Positions 26,601-38,600 of a stretch of DNA of 64,000 nucleotides are shown piece by piece. The notes beneath the pieces are model-generated. The model saw nothing but the letters and a program-made list of their open reading frames with translations, had not been told where the DNA came from and ran no database searches. The DNA is taken from assembly GCA_000310025.1 (NCBI GenBank), contig FN647938.1, positions 417,044 to 481,043 on the forward strand, given 5' to 3'. Within the stretch, counting starts at the first letter, position 1, and the number at the start of each line of letters is the position of its first letter. Source of the DNA: Ectocarpus siliculosus (taxonomy: Eukaryota > Sar > Phaeophyceae > Ectocarpales > Ectocarpaceae). The translations under genes and the position numbers were made by a program.

Positions 26601-29600
26601 TCTGCTCCTCTCCCTTCTCTCGTCTGATGCCCTGCGTACCCAGCGTAGTCCATAAATTCTTCCTCTTCCGATCAGACAACAAACAGCACCTACAGTAGTC
26701 CCCTTCATCTCATTGACAGAAAATCACAACAATCCTCACCGCAAGCCCAGGTCTCCCAGCCGCCTGGAGTTGCTCCGATCCAACGCTTCCACGCTTCGTC
26801 GTTCAGTGCCGCCGGCGTAACCGCCGTTCCTCGAACCGCTACCAGTTTCGCCGCTCATGACCTTCAGCTCGACGTCTTCCACAGGCATCTTGCCTCTGTG
26901 GGCCACCTTTCGACGGACCTTGGAATAGTTGCGGCATGACAACGGTTGGGTAGAGGTACGGGGGCGCCGTGGGATGCGACTTTTAGTGCCTGGTAGCTCT
27001 ACCGCAGACAGAGTAGAAAAAATGTACAATAGCTACAATTCTCGCTCGAATATCTCGACAAGAAATGAAGTGATCAAAGATCCCACAGAATCTACGCAAC
27101 GTACATTCATATTCTCGTCAAGACACGGGAGTGATCAAGAGAGGGAAAAAAAAAAAACACAACACACACCCGTATTCTCGGAAGACATGGAAATGATCAA
27201 AGATCACCTCGTACATCATGGCTCACCGAAAATGAACGATAACTCAAGACAGCACGGAGCTCGGAGGACCAGTAGAGACCTGAAGCATTCCCTGAAAAAA
27301 CATTTGCCTATGCGAGTGCTACAGAGACGTCTTCTTCGGGGGGTGGGCTGAAAACAACGAGGGTCGCAATGCACCAATTTTGTAGGTGCCTCACGCAAGT
27401 TCCTACTTTTACTTTTCTCACCTCCCAGACTTGGCTGTTGGTATGCATCTCAACCTTGAAGCTCGAGGCCATCCGATTCGGCTCCGGCACCTGTCAAGGT
27501 GGCGAAAGCGAATACGTCAAGATATGAAGGAAAAAAAAGTGTTACTTGCCGAGAAATTTGCTAACATCTTTGTCATTTGCCGATGGCATCTTCCCAACAC
27601 CAGGTCCCCTGGAACAACCAGAAACGGACGGTGAGACAAAGACATGTCACCCCAATCGTTGCTGAAAAAGAGCTCCGACGAATAAACGCGACTAGAATGA
27701 CGAAGTACGAAACACGCCGCCGCTAGCCCACTGCAAAACTATCGCCCCTGTCATTGTTCCTCTCGCACTCTCACTGCCGCACGCATGCCCCCACCAATCA
27801 TATCGCGTCGCCACCGATCATATCGCGGATGCAGACAAGTGCCATGCCAATAGCTCGCTACGCACCTATGCTACGCGGCACCTACAAGGAATGGTATACC
27901 CACGCAGACATCACAGGCAAAACGAAACAAAGTAAGCCATCTCAAGCTGCCCAACTCCGCCTTACAAACCGTCGTTTGGGATCCAACTCAGCCCCGAGCT
28001 TACGCTACTGACTCACGGAGCGCTTGTGGGCCGGGGGCATCGTCTAGGGGTGCAAGCCTCTGAGAGAGGCGCTACACAACACAATGCCTTGAATACTTCC
28101 CCTCCTGCCCAGGACCTTCAGGCATAGAACCCCCCCTACTCCTTGCCCACATCTCCTGCCGCTGGTATGCATACCATACCTTGTTTTCGAAGTTGAGCAC
28201 CACCTTTGCGCCCCTGACCCTCGCCCCGTGGCCCCTTATCCACACGGTGCCCCCCATCTCCGTCTCGTCCACAAACTCTTCCAGCAGGTGGAGGGCTCGC
28301 ACCACGGACCGCTGTCGCCGGGAGGACGACAGCGATAACGATGACGCTGACGATGACGCTGACAATAGTGATGGTGATGGTGATGGTGACGAGGCCTTAG
28401 ACGACTCGCCAGGCGTGGTCGTCGTCGCAAGAGCGTCGTTGTTGCTGTCCGCCAAGTCGGTGCTGTCGTCGTTTCCCTTCTGCTATGAACAGACCACCAA
28501 CAGCAGGCACCGACACCAATCACCAATCACCAGTCACCAGTAAGGTTCGCGGCCAACGGAGGTCACGAGAGGGACGGCGCACGGCCGGCGCTCGTCTCGA
28601 AGAGGCTACAAATAAGAAGGAGTGAACACTCACCGAGAACGTGGCTTCGCCAGCGAAACACATGGTAACAATCCTATCGTAAACAAAACACGATCGAGTG
28701 TTTCGTCATATTTTTTAGCAAGAAACACAGGCCCAGGTCTTGAACGGCTATTACAGGTACTTGTGCGCTGCCGCTGGTTCTCTCCGAAGCGGGGAAAGGA
28801 AATGGGCGCATTATCGTCTTGGGCGCGTCTCAAAGATTCACAAGAAACGCGCACACCTTGACGTAGGCCATGCAGGTGTTGATGTATTCCTCGCGGATCT
28901 CGCCGACACGATCTCGCAGACCCGGGGCCAGCTCCTGCGACCACGACCAGCAGCAGCAGCAGCAGCAGCAAAAACATGAGCATTCTAGACAATTCCTCGA
29001 AGGTACATGGTCTATAACCGACCCATTATTGACGAACTAACACGTAGAATAAGAACAAGACACAACACCCACCATACGAGAGAGGAGAGTGCGCGGACAT
29101 GTCGAATGAGCAAAGCGTGTTCTAGTGCAAAAGCATGCCTGAGAGCGGAGTAGCTCGCTACATACAAAACATTTGTGGGCATCCACAGACAGTCATCGGG
29201 GGGGGACGAGGGGGCCGAGGACGGGCTTTCAAACCTTGTGAGGTAACGAAGGTTCTGCCGGGCTAAGGGCTACATTTACCCTAACTCAAGACGCGAGAAG
29301 GGTTTTACTGCTGTGCACGGGAATGCATGGTATGGTATGGTATCGTTTTGCCATTTCCACTCAAGAGGAGGCTAACTCAACCAAGTCCAAACACAAACAC
29401 AAAACAGATGCAAAAACACGACTTCAGGATACGGTAACGGTAACACACAGCGTCTCCGTTCTTTCGTGAATGGATAAACACAAACACAAACACACACAGG
29501 ATAAGACATTAACTCGTGCAAAGTCGCACGAAAGAAGCATACCCCGCACAGACCTGATGAGTTCGGTTGAGAAGCCTCGTGGCCTGGTCCACCACCGTCG

Positions 29601-32600
29601 CGTCCTCAGCCTCTAGGGCGACATTCCAGAGAGCTCGCATCCCTGAAAGCTCCGACGGTATCACCACCAAGTCGAGGGGGGAGTCTGGATCGCGTGGTGG
29701 CGTGTCTCGACCCACGTCTCCGTCCCCCGTCGCTGCGTAAGAATGGGCGGGGGTGGCAGCGTGTAGGGTACAAAACAGGCCCGGAGAGAAGATAAGGGAA
29801 AATCTGGTCGAGGCTCAGTTTCATATTTCATTGCCACCGTCGAGCACAGGTTGTAATATACTCCAGGTTATATTAGTATAGGACCCACCGCTGAGCTAGC
29901 TATGCTTCTTAACCAACCCTATTTCCTTATTATTGTCGCGAAAATCTAAGCCTCTGATTTTTAGCGAAACATTTCGCAAAACAGCGGGTCGGTTCTGCTG
30001 TCATGCTGGTAGTCGTGCCAAATGACATAGAAGTAAATTTGCCTGGAAATAGTAGCCTTCATTAAAAAGAAAGACTCCACTCACTCCGTGGACCCCCCAC
30101 ACACGCCAAATTCACCTGCTACCATGCCCTCCGCATCGTCTCCACCGCCCCTGCCCCTCGTCTGGCCTGCTGTCGAAGCCGCGTCGGCGCGTGGGCTGGT
30201 GGTGGTGGTGGTGGTGGTGGGAGCAGTCGTGACGTGCATGCGACCCGACTGCCGGTTGACCTTGAAGAAGAACGTCTGGAAGCACGAGAACCACTCGGGG
30301 CTGGCGCTCGTGGCTGCGAAGTCTCTCTTTTCTCCGTCGGATACGATCAGCTCCTGGCGACCAACGTGCGCGAACGACAAACAAAAGCGATTCCGGCCAA
30401 GTACTGCCGTGTCAAGCCCCAGTACAACGACAACCCTCTTGACTGATCATCACACCAACACCACCGCCAACAACAACGCAGTAAAAAAAAATATCGCGAA
30501 AAAAAGAGCAACGACATCTTTAAACCCTCGTACGCATAAACGACCAAACACGCAACAACACCGGTGTTGGAGCGTACCGCAGCCAAGATCAGTCCGACCC
30601 CTGACACAACACAACACACCAGAAATATATAGTCCCTCCTGCCTAACCTGAAATAGCTCTGCAGCGACGCCGGGCTCAAACATGCCGCCCCCCCCCTCCC
30701 CCTCGCACGCCTCGCACGCCTTGGAAAACCAAGAGAGAAGAGTGGAAACCTCGCCAGGCGTCGCCCCCGCTAGGCCGGGGCCGGGGCCGGGCCCGAGACA
30801 CGCCCAGAGGCGCTTGATCTGCTCCGTGCTGAGCACCAGGCGAGAGTTGTCGAAGACGTGCTCCAACGTGTGCAGCCGGGCCTTAACCTATATGGTACGG
30901 GTTTTGGGTGGGAGGGCACGCACGCACGCGCGCCGCGGACAAAACGGAAAACCATCCGATGAGAGGGTGTGCATATGTGTGTTCGTCCCATATACTCTGG
31001 CACCAGTTTACACACCTACAGGTTGTGGAATGTATGTTCGACGTGTCAGCCGGGGTCACGAGAGGACGGGGGCGTTTCGTTTTTCTAATAAATAAAGTAG
31101 GAGTCGGGGCGTGCCAAGTCCGTCTACTAAATAATACGGTGAACCCTACCCGGTGCCTCGTACCGGCAGAAACAACACCAACAAAAACATGATGGGGGTC
31201 ACCAAAACCAAGCGAGGTCCATACGGCACATGTATAATAATAGACACCTGGGCAAGGTGGGCATCGTTCTTGTCGGACCCCCCCCTCCTCTCAAGGCTGC
31301 GTACCCCCGCCGCGGTTGATGCAGGACCCGCCGACACCGGCGAAGGCGAAGGAGGGTTGTTGCTGTGGTCGGCAGCCAGACTGCCGTCGCTGGTGTCCTC
31401 CGGCAGGGTGCTACTTCTCGAGCCGGCGACGTAACTCTCCAGTTCTCTGCGGGAGCAGCGCGACGGCGCCGAAATCGCGGGAGGTAGGGGAGAGAGCGCT
31501 TGACGATGCTAAGCAAGCGGGGGAACGACGGAAATCAACCCTCTTCTGCCATCCTGGTGTCCTGCAAATAAGACTATCCCTCTTGGATAGTTAACCACAG
31601 GAGGCGTGCGCGTCAGTACTATTTATTCAAAGGGTATTGAGCAGAGATCGGAACGGCTTTTGATATGAACACAACAATAACAACAACGCAACAGAAAAGG
31701 TCTTCCTGAGACTCCTGTTTCGAGGCCGCGAACCCCGAACCAACGAACACGTGAGCCGCAACACATCTGCAAACACCCCCCCAGTAGCGTGCTTTCCAAC
31801 AGGGGCACAAAAAACAGCTGTCCGCATCTGGGAGCGCGGACTTCTCACTCACCTCAGGAGAAGCTCCGTCAAGCCGCTCTCAGCCTCGAGGTTGTGTATC
31901 ACGTCTCGCCTAGACAAGACCTCGTAGCTCGTGGCGTCCTTAGGGTAGTTCTGCAGAACCGCCTCCAACACCTAAGGAATGGGACGTCCCGGCGAGGACA
32001 GGACAGCGGCGGCCGCAGTAGCGTCGAGGAAGGAAAGGCAACGAATCAGCGGTCAACAAGAAAGAGAGGTTTGTGGTTGCCAGTATATTTTACTAGCACC
32101 CGATCGGTGCACGTCACAGCAAAGTAAGCCAGTAAGTAAAACACGGCCTCCCTTCCCTCTCACCAACAAAAAGGGTCAAGAGAAGCACGATGTTAGTGCT
32201 TGTCTTGGTCTCGAGGTAACGCGGGCAGAAAGAGAACGTGGAATGCGCAGCAGTACCTACGGATGCTGCTGCTGCTTCTCTATCTACCTGCAGCATCCGA
32301 CGCCGGCACCGCGATCGCACACGAATTACGAAGATACCCCAGCCGGCTATTATCAACTTCCGTGCGTCTGTACGATAGTGTTGAAGCTATGTTGCAAGAT
32401 ACTCATCTCCATACATGAGAATTTGTGTTTCCGTGGTGTGGGGTGTGGCGCCTGACAAGCGTAACTCTATGCGTATCAACCAGCACACACCGCACAAGTG
32501 CAACCTGCTCTTTGCTTTCAAGTACCTTGAGCGAAGTGACAACAGCCCGGCCCTCCTCGACGTTCTTTACGCAACGCTGCAGGGTCTGCGCCCGGTGGCC

Positions 32601-35600
32601 CCTGAGTCCACGCAGCCCTGCCACCGGCAGAATGCTCTCCGCCGCGTTGGCCTTGATGCGCGGACGGTAAGGAGACCTGTCGTCTGCCATTGCCCACAGG
32701 AGGTCCAACAACCGGATGGCGGGTGCCGCGCCGCCCTGCAGGGGGGCAGGCGGAGGAATGGTGACGTCGCACGAGACTCTTTTTCACGGCTGAACATGGT
32801 CGCGACTTGTCGGTAGGGTTCGATTTAGGACACGATCAATACATGTCGGCATGTAGGGTTCGATACAGCGCGTCCAAGGTTCGGGAGCTGCCAGAACAAC
32901 TGCAGGGACGCGAAGAGTTGATGGCCATCGTGTGGGCATACCGGAAACCATCCCCTGTTTTCCGAAAGAACGTTGTGTGAAACAAAAGCCTCCTCTATGT
33001 TTTCCGAATACGGAAACTATCCCCTGCGTTCCGAAAGAACATTTGTGGGCAATCAGCGCTCCCTCTAGGTTTTCCGAAGTATCATGTATGCACGATTGTG
33101 TCTTGCCTGCTGGGTAGCCTCCGCCGTCTCTCTGATGAAAGTCACGGTGTCCTCGATGACCTCGTCCGGCGGTTGCACCCTGAGCTTGTCCACAAGCCTC
33201 TCCAAGAGCGCCATGTCCAGCTGATACAGAAACGGTCGAAGCACCTGCAACGAGGAGAGACAATGTGTTACAGAACTACGGTAGAGAATACACATCGAAC
33301 TACAACACACAACAATCAAAAGCTCTGACTACAGCTACACGGGAGGGATTCCCGTTTCGCATGTTGCTGAGCTGCGTGGGTGTGGCGGTATATGGGCACT
33401 ACCAGCACCAAACCTTTTGACTGATCAGCCTGCCTGCTCTCATGCTTCGATTTCGGTTGCAAAAAACCTGCAACATCACAAAGAGAGCGACACCGCTCGC
33501 TGTTAAGACAATCTCTTTAGAAAAAGGCCGAGCACCTCGTGGACCCCTATTCCAAACCATTGGACTAGACCACTCACGCTGCCTACTCTAATGGTTCGAT
33601 TTCGGTTGCTAAAACCTGCAACAACGCAAGACAGCAACACCACTCGCTGTTCAGACAATGTCTTAAGAAAAAGGTCGAGCACCTCGTGAACGCATATTCT
33701 TCGGTCCTTGTCCTGCCCTCCACCGCCAGCGGCCCAGATGATGTCCACGTGTCCCCCCGTCAGCGCTCTCTCGCGGCACAAGAACCCAACCACGTCGCCG
33801 CTCCGGCGTATCAGCTGCGTGTGACCCGCGAACAGAGCCTTGACAAAATTGTTGTCGTCCAGCCACTCTACCAATTCCTGCAAGCAAGCAAGCAAGCAAG
33901 ACATGGGTTGTACAGGGCACGCGGTGTTTTGGACAGCGATTTCGGTTTCGCAACGAGAGCTCTTCCTCGGGAAGGAATCGAAACATAAGAAGCACCTTCC
34001 GATGCTGAAAAACGCCGCAAATTGTCGTTATACTACATTCGCTGCGAGTCACCAATCAGGAAGAGTGGATGCGTTTCAAGGGGGGAACCGCAGCACTCGC
34101 AGGGTACGGACAAATACAAGGGGGTTACCCAATTCCTGCATGCGAGCGACACATACGATGCACAGCACGTGCTGCTTTCGACACCGATGTACTTTGTGCA
34201 ACGAGAGCTCTTTCCTCGGAACGGAATCGAACATAAGAAGCACCGTTGTAGATGTTCACACAACAACACACACACAGAACACCCGGGCACGAGCCCCGAC
34301 CGTAGTCGCTATCGTAGCACCTAACGTTGTTTGTGTTAACGTCCTCCAACCCTCTCGGCCCCAACGAGCGTTCGGACCTCACGGCCAACACAGGCTGGCC
34401 TCTAGTAAGCCAGCCACGACCAACGGCAGGCCTCCCTCCTTTCATGTACCAGAGCCTAAAACAACGCGACTCGAGCCACTCGACCCAATGAAAGAAGCAT
34501 CGCACGCCAAATTCCAGCCTAGCGCAACAACTAGCCCTTGCCTGTGGAGTGAGTGCGGGGGAACTCCCCTGCGAGATGGAGCTAGAAATCGGCGTCTCCG
34601 CGGCTGCCACCGCATCCGCCAGGACCTTGAGGCCTTGCAGCTTCCGCTCCATGAAAGGACAACTGCGGAACAGCCAACGTTCGTTTGCCGGGGTGGTTGG
34701 TGCTCTACTAAGCGGGCGAACAGGGCTGTGGGGAACGCTATGACGGCACACGATTGTCTCGGTGAGATAACCTCTTTTACGGGGAGACATCATCCTTTGC
34801 GCGAGAATTAATCCCTTTCCGGGGTAATTACTCCGCTGCGGAGGGATAATGTCAGGAAAGGGAAACCAAAACGCCTCATTTGAACGGTTGCGCAACAGAA
34901 GTTTGCATTGTAGCGTACCTGTACAGCTTGAGAGCCAAGTCGAGCTGCAACCACTCGACGCGCCGGTATGCCTCACTGCTCCTGTGGCCTCTCTTCAACA
35001 CCTCGCGGAAGCCGTTGACGATCCCATCCAGTCGCTCGCGCGACAAGCCGCGGAGCTCCGAGTCCGAAGCCCTTGACGCAGGATGGATGCAGCACCACGA
35101 CAGGAGAGGATGACAAAAACAGCACGTTACACAGATCACAGGCATTCAGCAGTGCTACCATGCGCTCACTCACTTCTACAACCCCTTCACCTAGGCCAGG
35201 CTTTGCGGTGTGGAATCGATATCTCGAACGACAACGACAGCGACAGCGACATGCTTGCTACGACGATAGCGATCACGACGACGATAGCGACAACAACAAC
35301 GACAACGATAACGACAAGGACAACGATATGCTTGCAACGGCGACAACGACGACCATGAAGACGATACCAACAACAACAACAATACAACCACAACAACGTG
35401 TACTTGGCCGCCGCACGCACCCCTTCAACGCAGCCGAGACAGCCGTCGCCGTCCGCCCCAAGACCGCCCTCGCCACCCTCCTCGCCAGCAGAGGCCGCAC
35501 CGACGCCACGGCGACAAGCGCGCTGCGCAGAGCCTCCAGGGGAACCGCCGGCGCCGGCGCCGGCACTTTCTTGCCGCTACCCTCCGTCGCCGCCGTGACG

Positions 35601-38600
35601 GAAGAAACCACACCACCCTCGTCCGCGGCGACAGGAGGCCGCGGCGGTGAAGGCGGGGTCGGGTTTTCGGTGTCGTCGGGAGGCGTGTTTGTGGAAGGGG
35701 GCGCTGGCGGGAGCGGGGCTTCGGCGAGCGGCGCGGGGAGGGTCTCCTCTAGGGCCGGGGGCGAGAGGCGCACGATCAAGTTCTCGAAACCGCCTGCTCG
35801 GCCGAAGGCGTTTACGGCGGCCACCTAGAGGCAAAGCCAGGCAAGATAAGACCAGACAAAGGCGAGAAAAGGCATGGAAACGACACGATTAGTAGAGGGA
35901 GAAACGAGACGCGACGGAGGGAGGAAACAAATGTAGTCCAGGGGAGGCACGGGGGCAAAAAACTACGACAGCAGTAACAAAATACGTAACAACAAGGGAG
36001 GTGTACGGCAAGACAAGCACACAGACAAGTGGGAAAGAGACTCCTGTACCCTAACTTGGCGTATCTATTGTATACCATGAGAAAAGCTACAACATGGCTA
36101 GCTCACGGTAGCAAGCGACTCAATATTGGGAACTGTTGGTAGACCAACTAAATATGGACCTGCGTGAACATTTGCGAAAAAAGACCCAAAACAAGGTCCG
36201 CGTGACAGCGTAGGACATCACCTCACACGCCTCTACAGCAGCAGCAGCAGCAGCAGCAGCGGCGGCGGCGGCGGCGCAAACCTGGCACCGTCTACGCGTC
36301 GATATGACTACATTCACCTCCACCGCCAATTACTAACACGCCCTAGTGCTACAAGCGTACACCGAAACCCTACAGAGCGCATCGCTGGCTCACCAGGCAG
36401 GGGGCACCGTCGACTGGAGCGCGCGGCACGGCGAACACGAGGTGGCTCCCGTCCTCCGTGAGATACGGGTCTTCCTTGTCGTTGACAGGTGCCTCCTCCG
36501 TCCAAGAGTTCTTCCACGGCGCCCTAGAGTTCAGCTTCTCTATGCGGGCGCTGGAGGCTGAGATCCACTCGTCCCTCGACGCGAGCCCGAAGTACCGCCG
36601 GCCCCTTCTGCCGCCCTCTGCCCCCCCGCCAACGGTATCGCTGCCTCCGGCAACCCCCCTCCCGCCGGCTAGGCCCCACCCGCCCGCCGCCGGCGCCGCG
36701 ACACCATCAACAACGGCTTCAGCGACACCACCGCCTTCCGCACCAAGGGGATCGGCCAATACCCCCCCTCCAGGCGCGTCTCCCCGGAGCCCGCCGGTAG
36801 CAGCCGCCGCAGCCATCGCTTCTTCCTCTTCCCGGCGGGCGGCGGGTGACGCGTCCAGCGTTCCGACCGCATTTCCGGGGTCCTGGCCCGTCTCTCCCGC
36901 GAGGAGCGCGTGCCTCTCGGGCAGCAGCGCTTCCTCCTTGTCTCCGTCCGGGTGGTACACGCGGAAGCTCACCAGGAGGTCTAGCCCTTTGTCTTTAGGA
37001 GGGGTAGGGGCAGCGGTGGCACGGGGGAAGGAGATCAACGAACGAGGAAGCAACGCTCAACGTGTGTCGAAGGATAAACAGCGGTCCGTATGCAGTACCA
37101 GACTGCAAGGTTCGACGAGACTCTCAGGATGGAATCGATCGGTTGACTGTAAACAAGAAGGAGGTTGGAAGCTCTGGCAGGAGAACAGACAGCGGCCGGC
37201 GCTCTTGACGGGTGCAAGACTGGCAGCGCTCACCAGCACTGTCGCCACCCATCGGCCCCACGCCAACGACAACCGGCGCTCCCATCCGCTCTCTGGTGTC
37301 CATGACTGTGGCATTGGTCCACGTGTTGTTAGGGTCCAGAGCATCCACCAGGCTCCCGCGCTGGAGAGCCTGCCGCCATCGCTCCACCTCTTGTCCCGAT
37401 CGGGTCCTACCGACAACCATAGCGAGCAAGACGAGGATCAGACATTAGAGTTCTCAAATCGAAATAGCCATGTAAATCAGACAAAGACTTCATACAAATT
37501 CGTCAGTAGTAGTGAGCCGGAAAATTGGACTCAAGTATATAGCCTCGAGATCAAGAAAAAACCAGACACAAGAATTCTAACCATGAGAAAGTATGACAAT
37601 ACAAGCTCGACAGAGAGAGAGGTTCTTCGGTGGAGGTGTAGGTATCACCAGCAATGAGGATTCAGGCGAGGGATGCCGCCGACAAGGGCGCCAAAGACAG
37701 GTTTCTAAGATCCAGGTGACAACATCGAGGACACAACACACGGTACGAGAGCTATATCGGAAACTGTCGACCAGACGAGATTAACTTTCTTACAAAAACA
37801 AATAAACAAACAGGAATTTCTGACCAGAGGAGAAAGACTGCGCTGACAGCAACCCAAGCGGAGCCAATCACCAAGGGAGTGCCAAGCAGACAACAAAGCG
37901 CCAGTGACCAGTGACTTACCCAGGAGGAGCGATGTTTGGGCTGTCCCTACCGACCCACTGGTCATGATACTCCGACAAGCCGTCGAAGCTGAGGCGCAGT
38001 CGGCCGGTGGAGCTCTCCTCTACGATCTGAGCGCGTCTCCAGCGGCGGACGTCTGCAGTGCTCTCGGAACTCACCGCGTCAACCTTGGTCATCGTTAGCA
38101 GCAGGAGACCAAAGACCCAAAACATATTTCCTCGAGAATAGGCCAACATAGAGCAAAGAACGAACATATTTCCTCGAGTAGCGGCCAGCATACTACTGCT
38201 CTGGACTCACGGCATTCTCCTTCGTCATTCGCAGCAGATGAACAAATAACTAGTACGCACGTACGTAGGGGCCAACATACTACAGCTGTGGTAGACTGGT
38301 TCTAGAAGCGGCGGGGTTTGATTGATGATGGAGACGAATCAATCGAAAGCCCAGTGTGGGTTTTGTCCAGCCTTCGATCGCCAAAGTTGTTGCCCCATTT
38401 CAAGGCAGCAGCAGCGCCGAGCTTGCATGGATTGCTCTGGGTATCAATGAGCACAGGGGGTAAGCCCGAAGACACTGCCGGTCGTCACCAGCAGCAGCAG
38501 CGCCAGAACAACAGCAACAACAACAACGACAACGACAACACAATGGGAGCCCTTTCTCCAAACACCACACGCACCCAATCGGCGAAGCCAACCCCTCTCC

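Larger units (their letters stand above)
28180..35825 (-). other. N-terminal ARM-like region of the USP9X-like protein
   Basis: Successive exons track the USP9X N-terminal half. Seen matches: VNAFGRAGGFENLIVRL (35.8 kb, human 'LLNKFGTLNGFQILHDRF'); FMERKLQGLKVLADAV (34.6 kb, human 'FNGKMNALNEVNKVI'); ELVEWLDDNNFVKALFAG with HVDIIWAAGGGGQDK (33.8 kb, human 'MAEWIQQNNILSIVLRD' and 'LDNIWAAQAGKHE'); LLDLLWAMADD (32.7 kb, human 'VLNLLWNLAHSDD'); STEQIKRLWACL (30.8 kb, human 'PQAKQIWKCL'); SGMRALWNVALEAEDATVVD (29.6 kb, human '[20 protein letters not shown]'). The consistency of this colinear match is the main argument for a single gene over 36 kb. Confidence 0.85.

Noticed and set aside
28033-28087. 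ggcat...atgcc pairing with an internal gcctct/agaggc hairpin, looking like a small RNA gene
   Set aside because: No tRNA boxes, cloverleaf cannot be drawn, and it lies in a USP9X-like intron.
36458-37657. 399-residue plus-strand open frame
   Set aside because: It is the antisense of GC-rich USP9X-like exons and introns; Pro/Ser/Arg-rich shadow composition and no motif.
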